From contig JAFTMF010000187.1 in the NCBI GenBank assembly GCA_017452565.1, positions 1-22,394 of the forward strand: a stretch of 22,394 nucleotides of DNA. The letters are read 5' to 3'. The stretch is from Clostridia bacterium. Lineage in GTDB: Bacteria > Bacillota > Clostridia > Oscillospirales > CAG-272. The notes below the pieces were generated by a model, which saw only the letters and a program-made list of their open reading frames with translations, was not told the DNA's origin and made no database searches. How positions within the stretch are numbered: the first letter of the stretch is position 1; each line of letters begins with the position of its first letter. A program made the position numbers and the translations under genes. Positions 14,170-22,394 of this stretch are shown here, piece after piece.

Positions 14170-16347
14170 ATGAAAAAGAATATGATTCGAATCTTCGCAG
14201 TGCTCTGCCTTCTGGCGATGGTATTGGGAGCGATTCCCGCAAGCGCTGCAGCTTACAACACTTATACCTACTCCATCAACGGTGACTCTCTTGCATCTCC
14301 CGATGCATACACCCCTGAGAAGGTAATCGATAACCAGGCACTGGATATGGAAACCGGTTTGACCAACCCCACCAGTATCGAGTCCGACTCCGACGGCAAC
14401 GTTTACATTGCCGACCCCAAGAACAACCGTATCGTTGTTCTGAACAAGTACTATCAGTACAAGTATCAGATCACCTCCTTCGTAAACGACCAGGGCGTTG
14501 ACGACTCTCTGAATCAGCCTCAGGGCGTCTTCATCTGGGAGAACAACGAAGTGCAGGAAGACGGCACCGTAATGATGACCCGCAAGCTCTACGTTGCCGA
14601 TACCGAGAACCGCCGTATCGTGCTGTTTGATACCAACGGTGCATATCTCACCCATATCGAAGAGCCCGAATCCGAAGTGTTCGAGGAAGACGAAATCTAC
14701 AAGCCTATCGCAATGGCTGCTGACGAAGCAGGCCGTCTGTACGTTATCTCCGGTACCACCTACCAGGGCGTTATCGCTCTGACTCCCGAAGGCGAGTTCG
14801 CAGGCTACATCGGTGCGATGAAAGCAAGCTACTCCGCAATCGAGATGCTGTGGAGACAGTTTATGACCAAGGAGCAGCTGGCTGCCCGTCCTCTGATTCT
14901 GTCCACCGAGTATAACAACATCACCATTGATGAAAAGGGCTTCATCTACATCACCTGTAACTCTATGGAAGATGAGGATCTGGCAAACGCAATCCGTAAC
15001 AAGGATGCGAACTACGCTCCTGTTAAGAAGCTGAACACCGCAGGTAACGATATCATGCGTCGTAACGGCTTCTTCATCCCCGCAGGTGAGGTTAACTTCC
15101 GTTCTGCTGCTCTTTCTACCGAAAACGCAGTAACCGGTCCTTCCTCTATCGTTGACGTTGCACTGGGTCCGGAAGGCACTTGGTCCATCGTTGACAGCAA
15201 GCGTTCCAAGATCTTCACCTACGATGACAACGGCGAGCTGCTGTTTGCATTCGGTGACCTTGGTTCCCAGCTGGGTAACCTCCGCCGCATCGCAGGTCTG
15301 ACCTACTGTGGCGACAAGCTGCTGGTTCTGGACGGCGAAACCTCTTCCTTCACCGTTTATAAGAGAACCGAGTACGGCGCTCAGCTGATTCAGGCGATCA
15401 AGCACAACAATGACCGTCAGTACGACCTGGCTGAGGAAGACTGGAAAGCCATCCTGCAGCGTAACAACAACTTCGACGCAGCATACATCGGTCTGGGCAA
15501 CGCCTACTACCGTCAGGGTGAGTGGGAGCTGGCTATGGATATGTACAAGGCAGCGTACGACGTTGAAGGTTACTCCGATTCCTTCCATATGATCCGTAAG
15601 GAAATCGTGGAAGAAATCTTCATCTTAATTCCTATCGTAGCCATTGCAGTTGTAGTTCTCTACGTTCTGCTCTTCAAGTGGGCAGGCAAGGTGAACGCAA
15701 AAGCAGCTGTATCCGGTAAGAAGAAGACCTACAAAGAGGAAATGCTCTACTCCCTCCACGTAATCTTCCATCCGTTTGACGGTTTCTGGGACCTGAAGCA
15801 CGAAAAGCGCGGCTCTCTCCGTGCAGCTCTGACCATTCTGGCAGCGGCCGTACTGGTATTCGCATATCAGGCAATCGGTCAGGCGTACATCTTCAATCCC
15901 AACGGCGGCTTCACCTCCGTCATCGCACAGCTGGCAGGTCTGGTAGTACCGCTGGTACTCTACTGTGCAGGTAACTGGTGTCTGACCACCCTCTTCGAGG
16001 GCGAAGGCTCCTTCAAGGACGTATTCGTTGCATCCTGCTACTGCCTGACTCCCATCATCCTGCTGCTGCCTCTGTCCACCATTCTCACCCATTTTGTAAC
16101 AAGCTCCGAAACCGGCTTCATTACCCTGATCAACGGTATTTGCTACGTGTGGCTGTTCCTGCTGCTCTTCTTCGGCACCATGACTACCCACGACTTTACC
16201 CTTGGTAAGAACATCATCATGACCATTGCAACCGTTGTTTGTATGATGGTTATTATGTTCGTTATGATTCTGTTCTCCAGCCTTCTGGTTAAGATGTTCT
16301 CCTTCGTTTCGAACATTGTTACCGAAATCAGTTACCGAGTGTCATAG
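14170..16347 (+). CDS. NHL-propeller/TPR/Yip1 membrane fusion protein
   Basis: A 725-aa protein. A signal sequence (1 to about 27, cleavage after ASA) leads into a six-bladed NHL-type propeller (about 40-400) with repeated NxxYIADxxNNRIVVL and KLYVADTENRRIVLF blades. A TPR-like helical segment follows (about 409-475, AAYIGLGNAYYRQGEWELAM). A membrane span (484-505) and a Yip1 domain with five further spans (about 523-725) complete it. The propeller and TPR should face outside. Yip1 domains are membrane scaffolds of unclear bacterial function. AAGGAGGA overlaps the previous stop and sits 5 nt from the ATG. Its position between two permease pairs suggests a structural or assembly role in the transporter; this is inference. 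Confidence 0.85.
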   Translation: MKKNMIRIFAVLCLLAMVLGAIPASAAAYNTYTYSINGDSLASPDAYTPEKVIDNQALDMETGLTNPTSIESDSDGNVYIADPKNNRIVVLNKYYQYKYQITSFVNDQGVDDSLNQPQGVFIWENNEVQEDGTVMMTRKLYVADTENRRIVLFDTNGAYLTHIEEPESEVFEEDEIYKPIAMAADEAGRLYVISGTTYQGVIALTPEGEFAGYIGAMKASYSAIEMLWRQFMTKEQLAARPLILSTEYNNITIDEKGFIYITCNSMEDEDLANAIRNKDANYAPVKKLNTAGNDIMRRNGFFIPAGEVNFRSAALSTENAVTGPSSIVDVALGPEGTWSIVDSKRSKIFTYDDNGELLFAFGDLGSQLGNLRRIAGLTYCGDKLLVLDGETSSFTVYKRTEYGAQLIQAIKHNNDRQYDLAEEDWKAILQRNNNFDAAYIGLGNAYYRQGEWELAMDMYKAAYDVEGYSDSFHMIRKEIVEEIFILIPIVAIAVVVLYVLLFKWAGKVNAKAAVSGKKKTYKEEMLYSLHVIFHPFDGFWDLKHEKRGSLRAALTILAAAVLVFAYQAIGQAYIFNPNGGFTSVIAQLAGLVVPLVLYCAGNWCLTTLFEGEGSFKDVFVASCYCLTPIILLLPLSTILTHFVTSSETGFITLINGICYVWLFLLLFFGTMTTHDFTLGKNIIMTIATVVCMMVIMFVMILFSSLLVKMFSFVSNIVTEISYRVS

Positions 16348-16362
16348 AAAGGAGAGTTGTAA

Positions 16363-19300
16363 GTGAATATGAGAAATTCTTGCAATATCAGAATTCTGAG
16401 CATTTTCCTCAGCCTTCTGATGATTCTGGGAGCTCTGTCCTCCTTAACAATTCTTCCTGCATTTGCAGCGGAAGAGGGTGGCGAGTCCGAGCCTACTACT
16501 GAAGAGGCTGTAACCGACACCCCCACTGACGAGGAAACTCCCTCAACCGGCGACGCACCTACCACCGGTGATGCGCCCACTACCGGTGAAGATGCTCCTT
16601 CCAATGAGTACATCACTGTTGAAGAAGCTATCCTCACCTATCTGTCCAAGGAGTACGCCTCCAAGGAAGAAAAGCTGGCGACCATGGAAGCTAAGCTGAC
16701 TCGCGGCGACCTGCAGCTGTACGTTGACAGCCGTACCGGTGAAGTTGCGATCAGAAACACCAAGACCGGCCAGATCGTTACCTCTAACCCCTACGACGTT
16801 GCTACTGTTAACAAAGAAACCGAGATCAAGTACTCCACCATCAAGAACGAGCTGCTGTCTCAGGTGTTCATTTCCTTCGAGGATATTGCCAACGGTAATA
16901 TCAACCGTGATATGAACTCCTTCGCTGACTGTGCTCAGTACGGCCAGATTAACGTGAAGAACATTAAGAACGGTCTGCGTGTGGAATACACCCTGGGTAA
17001 GCTGGCTACCAAGAAGCTGCTTCCTCTGTGGATCGAGGCTTCCCGTTTCGAGTCCATGATCCTGATGAAGATCGAGGACGAGTATACGCAGAAGCAGTTC
17101 GCTTCCTTCTATACTTACATCAGCATCAACGGCGAAACTGTTGATTCCATCATTGAAAAGTATAAGGAAGACTATCCTTGTGTTGGCAAGACCTATAAGG
17201 CTCACGCCTTCACTCCTCTGGTAACAGAGACCACCTTCCTCACCTCCGCAGGTGTGGAAACCACTCATACCTATGACATAAATGACTATCTGTCCATTTA
17301 CGTTATCGACGGCAAGGCAATCGAGTCCGAGCGTGAATCCAACATGCTGGAGGGCTACACCAAGGCTTACGCTCCCGAGTACAACTACGAGGAGCAGGAC
17401 TTTGACGTACAGCTCACCGGTTACGTTGGCAACGATACCGCTGCCGCAATCTTCAACATGGCTCTGGAATACTCCCTCACCGATAAGGGTCTGACCGTTC
17501 GTCTTCCCGCTAACGGTATCAGCTTCGACGAGGAAGCATACTCCCTGAAGTCCGTGTCCATCCTGCGCTATATGGGCGCAACCTCCAACAATTACACAGG
17601 CTATACCTTCCTGCCCGACGGCTCCGGCACTATTATCCGGAACGAGGATATGGTTGAGTACGGTCTGACCTACACCCTGTCCGGCGACGTTTACGGTCCC
17701 GACTTCTCTTACCATACCCTGTCTTACAACGGTAAGAGCGAAATCTTCCGCCTGCCCGTATTCGGTACCGTGGAAGATACCGCGTACCCCACCGATAAGG
17801 TAATCGGCAGAGAAGTTGTTTACGAAGTAGACGAAAACGGCAACATCAAGGTTGACCAGGCCGGCAACAAGATTGCTACCTACGTTGCATACGAAGGCGG
17901 CCGTCACATCACCGCACTCAAGAATGCGGAAGGCAAGACCGTATACTACTTCACCGACACTCTGGAAATTGTTGAGGTTCCCGTAGAAACTCCCAGCACT
18001 CCCGAGACTCCCGAACCCCCTGAAACTCCCGAAACTCCCGAGAATCCCGAGACTCCCGAAGGCGGCGAGAACGAAGGCGAAGAGCCCGCTCCCGCAGCAG
18101 AGGAAGGCGAAACCGAGACTCCCGAGGGCGAAGGCGAGGATGCAGGTGAAGGCGAAGATGCAGGTGAGGGTGAAGGCGAAGGCACCACTCCTCCTCCCGC
18201 AACCAAGACCGAGTACGTTGTTACCGAAAAGAGTGAGATTGCAAACGTGGTTGGTATTGCAGACGCAGTATCCGGTAAGACCACTTACTATCTCCTGGAC
18301 GAAAACGGCCAGCGTATCAAGCAGTACCGCAACATTTACGATACCTACACCGTATCTCAGGGCATCGTAGCAATCGTTAGCGGCGGTGATTCTCTCACCA
18401 CTCTGACTTCTACCCACGGCGGTAACCAGACTCACAGATACAACTCTGTATACCCCACCTTCAAGCCTCTGTCCACCGATACTTACAACCTTCGTGACGC
18501 CATCTCCGTCGGCGACGACGCAACCTGGACCGTTACCTCCGAGCGTAAGTACACCGGCTCCTTCGAAGTAAACTACATCATGATCTCCGATTATGAGGGC
18601 AGCAAGTACGAAGGTAGCTACACCGGTATGGCGAAGGCATATCAGGATCATCTGATCGAGACGCAGGGTATGTCCCTCCTCTCCGATACTGCAGCGGATA
18701 TTCCTCTGTACATCGAATCCTTCGGTATGATCCAGACGCAGGATACCTTCCTGACCTTCCCCGTATGGGTTGACACTCCTCTCACCACCACTGATGATAT
18801 TCAGGCAATGAGAGACGCACTGGCAAATCCCGGTGAGGGCGGCTACGCAATCACCAACCTCCATTTCCGTCTGAGAGGCTTCAACGAAGGCGGTATGGAT
18901 ACCTCCTACGCTCCTACCCTCGTGAAGTTCGAGAAGGTACTGGGCGGCAACAAGGGCTACAAGGCTCTGGTTGAGGACGCTAAGAAAGACGGATATGCAG
19001 TATATCCCGAATTCGACTTCGCAAACGTTCAGAACGATCAGCTGTTTGACGGTTTCAACTACTCCAAGCAGACGATCCGTACCATCGACGACCGTTATAC
19101 CTCCAAGCGTGAGTATGACGCAACCTACCAGACCTTCCAGAGAGTTTACTCCGTAGCAGTATCTCCTTGGGCATACGAGGAAATGGTAGAGAAGTTCATT
19201 GAAGAGTTCGCAGAGCTGCCCGTAAGCGGTATCTCCGTATCCACTCTGGGTACCGACCTGAACTCTGACTTCGACCAGGACGATCCTTACAACCGTGAGG

Positions 19301-20163
19301 ATGATAAGGAATTCACCATCGATGCAGTGAAGACCCTGTCCGAGAAGTTTGGCAACATTATGGTTGACGGCGGCAACGCTTATACTCTGGGCTACGTATC
19401 TCACATTCTGAATATGCCTCTGGACGGCTCTCGCTATATGCGTGCAAGCCAGGCTATCCCCTTCATGGGCATGGTACTCCACGGCTACGTTCAGTATGCA
19501 GGCACTCCTACCAATATGGAAGGCGACACCGCATACGAGATTCTGAAGATCATTGAGAACGGCGCAGCACCCTTCTTCATCCTCTCTTACCAGAACACTG
19601 ATGAGATGAAGGAAATGCAGTATCTTGCAGATTACTACTCCGTTAACTTCCAGATCTGGAAGGACGATATGGTTGAAATCTACAAGGTTCTCAACGAGGC
19701 TCTGAAGGACGTTCAGACCAAGACCATCACCAGCCACGAATTCGTTGACGGCAACCGCGTTCTCTCTAAGAAGGAGATCGTTGAGTCCAAGATCGAATAT
19801 GCAGCTGCACAGACTGCATACAACAAGGCGAGAAACTCTGCACTGCTGACTGCTATCAAGACTGCAGTTGCAGGCGGTCTGCTGGTTCTGCCCACAGGCT
19901 ACCAGTTCCTGGATGAAAACGGCGACGTAATCGTTCCCGTTGGCTTCGATCTGGAAACCTTCAATTACGAGTATCAGACCTTCGAAGAGTTCTACAAGCC
20001 CGGTCTGGATCCCGTGGTTGACGACCACACCATCGTATACGAGGTATACGGCAATGAGGTTGGCTTCATCCTCAATTACAACAACTTTGCGGTAGAAGTT
20101 GAGATCGACGGTACTACTTACACCGTCGAAGCACTGGACTTCGTAAAGATCCCCAAGGCTTGA
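16363..20163 (+). CDS. Secreted DUF5696 protein, probable glycan-active enzyme
   Basis: A 1266-aa exported protein. Signal peptide 1 to about 36 (cleavage after AFA), then an acidic Thr/Pro linker with GDAPTT repeats. A beta-sandwich-like region spans about 110-540. A Pro/Glu/Thr then Gly/Glu low-complexity stretch (about 540-612) interrupts it. The DUF5696 core follows (about 776-1110) and resembles a TIM barrel, with acidic segments YPEFDF near 880, STLGTDLNSDFDQDD near 957 and MVDGGNAYT near 1000 as candidate catalytic loops. A beta-rich tail closes it. No cell-wall anchor is visible. The start is GTG at 16363 because AAAGGAG lies 8 nt upstream; ATG at 16369 is the alternative. It probably trims a glycan for the transporter. 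Activity is inferred, not shown. Confidence 0.8.
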   Translation: MNMRNSCNIRILSIFLSLLMILGALSSLTILPAFAAEEGGESEPTTEEAVTDTPTDEETPSTGDAPTTGDAPTTGEDAPSNEYITVEEAILTYLSKEYASKEEKLATMEAKLTRGDLQLYVDSRTGEVAIRNTKTGQIVTSNPYDVATVNKETEIKYSTIKNELLSQVFISFEDIANGNINRDMNSFADCAQYGQINVKNIKNGLRVEYTLGKLATKKLLPLWIEASRFESMILMKIEDEYTQKQFASFYTYISINGETVDSIIEKYKEDYPCVGKTYKAHAFTPLVTETTFLTSAGVETTHTYDINDYLSIYVIDGKAIESERESNMLEGYTKAYAPEYNYEEQDFDVQLTGYVGNDTAAAIFNMALEYSLTDKGLTVRLPANGISFDEEAYSLKSVSILRYMGATSNNYTGYTFLPDGSGTIIRNEDMVEYGLTYTLSGDVYGPDFSYHTLSYNGKSEIFRLPVFGTVEDTAYPTDKVIGREVVYEVDENGNIKVDQAGNKIATYVAYEGGRHITALKNAEGKTVYYFTDTLEIVEVPVETPSTPETPEPPETPETPENPETPEGGENEGEEPAPAAEEGETETPEGEGEDAGEGEDAGEGEGEGTTPPPATKTEYVVTEKSEIANVVGIADAVSGKTTYYLLDENGQRIKQYRNIYDTYTVSQGIVAIVSGGDSLTTLTSTHGGNQTHRYNSVYPTFKPLSTDTYNLRDAISVGDDATWTVTSERKYTGSFEVNYIMISDYEGSKYEGSYTGMAKAYQDHLIETQGMSLLSDTAADIPLYIESFGMIQTQDTFLTFPVWVDTPLTTTDDIQAMRDALANPGEGGYAITNLHFRLRGFNEGGMDTSYAPTLVKFEKVLGGNKGYKALVEDAKKDGYAVYPEFDFANVQNDQLFDGFNYSKQTIRTIDDRYTSKREYDATYQTFQRVYSVAVSPWAYEEMVEKFIEEFAELPVSGISVSTLGTDLNSDFDQDDPYNREDDKEFTIDAVKTLSEKFGNIMVDGGNAYTLGYVSHILNMPLDGSRYMRASQAIPFMGMVLHGYVQYAGTPTNMEGDTAYEILKIIENGAAPFFILSYQNTDEMKEMQYLADYYSVNFQIWKDDMVEIYKVLNEALKDVQTKTITSHEFVDGNRVLSKKEIVESKIEYAAAQTAYNKARNSALLTAIKTAVAGGLLVLPTGYQFLDENGDVIVPVGFDLETFNYEYQTFEEFYKPGLDPVVDDHTIVYEVYGNEVGFILNYNNFAVEVEIDGTTYTVEALDFVKIPKA
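17983..18200 (+). repeat. Low-complexity PET/GEGE-coding tandem repeat
   Basis: Imperfect repeats of CCCGAGACT-like units encode PETPE blocks, followed by GGCGAAGGC-like units encoding GEGEDAG blocks. They lie inside the DUF5696 gene between two beta-rich parts. The DNA is likely to vary in copy number by slippage. Confidence 0.75.
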
Positions 20164-20181
20164 TAGAAGGGAGAGATTGAT

Positions 20182-21252
20182 ATGAAAAAAGATAAGAAAT
20201 CTACCCCCAAACAGAAGGCTACACCGGTAGCACCCGCTACCCCTGCCGCTACTCCCGTAGCTGCAGCAATGCCCGCTGCTTCCGCGCAGGCTACCCTTGC
20301 AAAGGGTAGCCCCGCGGCTCCCAAAAAGAAGCGCAAGGTCGTATCTCTGGACAAGAAGAAGGCACGTGCCGGTTGGTTCTTCGTGCTCCCCTTCGTAATC
20401 GGTTTGATTCTGATTTACCTGCCCATCATTTATGATTCGATCAAGCTCAGCTTCAACGAAATCATCATCGTCCGCGGTGGTGGTTACAACCTGAAGTTCG
20501 TTGGTCTGGAAAACTACCAGACAGCCCTCTTCAAAGACCCCGACTTCATTACCACCCTGACCGGTGGTCTGACCCAGCTGGTTATCGACATTCCCGCTAT
20601 CGTAATCTTCTCTCTGTTCATGGCAGTTATGCTGAACCAGAAGATGGTTGGCCGTGCAGCATTCCGTGCGATCTTCTTCGTACCCGTAATTCTGTCTACC
20701 GGTCTGATGGCTGAAATCGACGCAGCCAACATTCTGGCTCAGAACATGAACAGCGCAGAGGACCAGTCCGGCGCCCAAGTTGAGACCGGTACTTCTCAGA
20801 TCGTTTCGGCAATGGAAGTTACAGCTCTGTTCGAGACGATGAAGGTCGGTACAGGAATGGTATCTACCATTACCAATCTGGTTAATAACGTGTACAACAT
20901 CATCAACCGTTCCGGTGTACAGATGCTGATCTTCCTTGCAGGTCTGCAGTCTATCTCCCCCGACATTTACGAGGCTTGCTCCATCGACGGCGCAACCTCT
21001 TGGGAAACCTTCTGGAAGGTAACCTTCCCCATGATCTCTCCCATGATCCTTGTAAATACGGTTTACACGGTTATTGACTCCTTCACCAGTTCCACCAACA
21101 CGGTAATGGGTTACATCCAGAGCTACTATGACTCTACCTCTCAGGTAGTCAGCTCGGCAATGGCTTGGGTATACTTCATCATCGTATTGGCAATTGTTGG
21201 TGTCGTCACCGGACTTCTGTCGGCGTACATCTTCTACCAGAGACGTGATTAA
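20182..21252 (+). CDS. Sugar ABC transporter permease (pair 2, MalF-like position)
   Basis: A 356-aa permease. The cytoplasmic N-terminus is unusually long (about 60 residues) and rich in Pro, Ala, Thr and Lys. Six spans follow, with the EAA loop EACSIDGAT at E264 and WKVTFPMISP after it. Between the third and fourth spans there is a long extracytoplasmic insert (about 185-245: INILAQNMNSAEDQ-like through NLVNNVYNI), larger than in usual permeases. GGGAGAG lies about 5 nt before the ATG, 18 bp after the DUF5696 stop. It should pair with the following gene and use a shared ATPase. Confidence 0.92.
   Translation: MKKDKKSTPKQKATPVAPATPAATPVAAAMPAASAQATLAKGSPAAPKKKRKVVSLDKKKARAGWFFVLPFVIGLILIYLPIIYDSIKLSFNEIIIVRGGGYNLKFVGLENYQTALFKDPDFITTLTGGLTQLVIDIPAIVIFSLFMAVMLNQKMVGRAAFRAIFFVPVILSTGLMAEIDAANILAQNMNSAEDQSGAQVETGTSQIVSAMEVTALFETMKVGTGMVSTITNLVNNVYNIINRSGVQMLIFLAGLQSISPDIYEACSIDGATSWETFWKVTFPMISPMILVNTVYTVIDSFTSSTNTVMGYIQSYYDSTSQVVSSAMAWVYFIIVLAIVGVVTGLLSAYIFYQRRD
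20282..20317. repeat. Strong in-frame palindrome within a permease gene
   Basis: GGCTACCCTT (20289-20298) and AAGGGTAGCC (20302-20311) pair perfectly around GCA. They are extended by CCGCG (20282-20286) with CGCGG (20313-20317). It encodes part of the Ala/Pro-rich linker of the permease, where an insertion would be tolerated. Confidence 0.75.
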
Positions 21253-21264
21253 GGAGGGAAAAAG

Positions 21265-22287
21265 ATGAATGCAACAGAAAAAGTAACTATTAAGAAGGAA
21301 ACGAAGAACAAGATTCGCGTTGACTTTGAGCGTACTTCCGCTTGGACCCGATTCAAGATCAAGTACCTGTCCCTGAACTTCCTGGGTCTGGTAGTATTCA
21401 AGATCTTCCGTCTGGTACTGCTACTGGGCGTATCTTACGTAATCCTGTTCCCCTTCATTTCCAAGATCGCTTCTTCCTTTATGAGTCCTACCGACTTCGT
21501 AGACTCTACGGTTAAGCTGATCCCCAAGGCACCCACTCTGAATACTTACAAGCAGATCATTATCGAGAATAAGTATTTTGAAGCACTCTTCAATACTACG
21601 ATCCTGTCTCTGCTTTGCGGTATCATTCAGACCTTCGTCTGCTGTGTTGTAGGATACGGCTTTGGTAAGTACAAGTTCCGCGGTCACAAGCTGCTGTTCG
21701 CTCTGGTACTCTTCACCATGGTTGTACCTCACCAGACTCTGAAGCTCTCTATGTTTATGAAGTTTAAGTACTTCGATATCTACGGTATTCTGAGCCTGCT
21801 TCCTCTCAAGGAGCTGCCTGACCTGACCAACTCCTACTGGCCTCTGGCCATCCTGTCGGCGTGCGGCCTCGCATTCAAGAACGGTCTGTACATCTATATG
21901 ATGAGACAGTTCTTCCGCGGTGTGCCCGACTCCCTGGAAGAATCCGCATACATCGACGGTTCCGGTACCTTCCGTACCTTCGTTCAGATCATCCTGCCTC
22001 TGTCCGTTCCTATGATGATCACCGTCTTCCTGTTTGCCTTCTCTTGGCAGTGGACCGATAGCTTCTACACTCGTCTGTTCTTCACCAGCCGTTCTTCCGT
22101 TCTGCTGTCGAAGATCATCTCGATTCCTCGTACGCTGGATACCGCGTACGCAGGCGGTAACATGTTCTCTGCAGCGATCCGCAATACCTGCGGCCTGCTG
22201 ATCATCGCTCCTCTGATGATCGTGTTCCTGTTCTGCCAGCGTTACCTGATTCAGGGTATCGAACGTTCCGGTATCACCGGCGAATAA
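21265..22287 (+). CDS. Carbohydrate ABC transporter permease (pair 2, MalG-like position)
   Basis: A 340-aa permease. The N-terminus is basic and cytoplasmic (about 45 residues), with six predicted spans. The EAA loop is EESAYIDGS (key Glu 226), followed by VQIILPLSVP. The MalG-like segment ISKIASSFMSPTDF follows the first span. AAGGAGGG overlaps the preceding stop and lies 6 nt from the ATG. It is the last gene of the operon. It differs enough from the 13277-14158 permease that pair 2 does not look like a recent duplication of pair 1. Confidence 0.93.
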   Translation: MNATEKVTIKKETKNKIRVDFERTSAWTRFKIKYLSLNFLGLVVFKIFRLVLLLGVSYVILFPFISKIASSFMSPTDFVDSTVKLIPKAPTLNTYKQIIIENKYFEALFNTTILSLLCGIIQTFVCCVVGYGFGKYKFRGHKLLFALVLFTMVVPHQTLKLSMFMKFKYFDIYGILSLLPLKELPDLTNSYWPLAILSACGLAFKNGLYIYMMRQFFRGVPDSLEESAYIDGSGTFRTFVQIILPLSVPMMITVFLFAFSWQWTDSFYTRLFFTSRSSVLLSKIISIPRTLDTAYAGGNMFSAAIRNTCGLLIIAPLMIVFLFCQRYLIQGIERSGITGE

Positions 22288-22299
22288 TTGGAGGATACG

Positions 22300-22392
22300 C
22301 CGGGCTCTGCCCGGACCCGCCCGAAACCTTCTTGAAAGAAGGTTTCGGGACTTCCAAGAACTTTCAAAAAGCCCCGCAAATACTTGCGGGGC
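22300..22392 (+). repeat. Composite multi-hairpin element, copy C (cut by window end)
   Basis: Hairpins in order: 22300-22314 (CCGGGC-TCT-GCCCGG), 22320-22349 (14-bp arms, GA loop) and 22371-22392 (9-bp arms, loop ATAC). The linker CTTCCAAGAACTTTCAAAAA matches copies A and B. The middle hairpin probably ends operon transcripts, although it lacks a T tract. The rest of the element lies beyond the window. Confidence 0.8.
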
Positions 22393-22394
22393 TC

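Noticed and set aside
14155..15588. A 477-codon minus-strand open frame opposite the NHL-Yip1 gene
   Set aside because: Antisense shadow with no start signals, lying fully inside a convincing sense gene.
16543..20778. A 1411-codon open frame on the minus strand opposite the DUF5696 and permease genes
   Set aside because: It is codon-aligned with the sense genes, so it stays open simply because those genes avoid TTA, CTA and TCA codons. It has no ribosome binding site or recognisable domain, and the sense frame is clearly coding.

Overview
The window most likely comes from an anaerobic, plant-glycan-using Bacillota (Clostridia, probably an Oscillospirales-like gut lineage). This is inferred from consistent AGGAGG-type ribosome binding sites, sigma-A promoters, a Bacillus-type LexA box, GH43 enzymes, CUT1-type sugar permeases, DUF5696 and Yip1 proteins, and intergenic space crowded with variable palindromes. 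No rRNA, tRNA, CRISPR array, insertion sequence or integrase was seen.

Layout. (1) Positions 1-387 hold palindromes and then a TATAAT box abutting a perfect 18-bp palindromic operator. (2) Positions 388-5041 (+) form a small catabolic cluster: a multidomain GH43 enzyme, a family I inorganic pyrophosphatase, a small lipoprotein whose 3' end looks frameshifted, and a compact GH43 enzyme, closed by an intrinsic terminator. Neither GH43 has a signal peptide, so both should act on imported oligosaccharides. (3) Positions 5080-5198 hold hairpins strung on GTGAAGT spacers. (4) Positions 5233-8067 (-) hold a DUF6062-like protein with paired Cys/His motifs, a UAP/AGX-type UDP-sugar pyrophosphorylase, and a small helix-turn-helix protein whose promoter carries a near-consensus LexA box over its start point. 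(5) Positions 8068-8954 are a long divergent control region with a strong forward promoter, candidate operators and a folded leader of about 227 nt. (6) Positions 8955-22287 (+) are a seven-gene operon: a giant solute-binding protein (1104 aa), two ABC permeases, an NHL-propeller/TPR/Yip1 membrane protein, a secreted 1266-aa DUF5696 protein, and two more ABC permeases. No transport ATPase is encoded here. (7) The window ends inside a third copy of a composite multi-hairpin repeat also found at 2608-2801 and, inverted, at 5930-6230.

How the genes may work together (inference). The seven-gene operon looks like an envelope machine that captures, probably trims (DUF5696) and imports a complex glycan. 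The permease pairs would borrow a housekeeping ATPase of the MsmX type, and cytoplasmic GH43 enzymes would finish the sugar. The UDP-sugar pyrophosphorylase makes pyrophosphate and the pyrophosphatase removes it, but they lie in opposite transcription units, so a direct link is only suggestive. The most unusual elements are the operon's combination of one giant SBP with two permease pairs and an NHL-Yip1 fusion, the modular palindromic repeats with covarying stems, and the LexA-box HTH gene.
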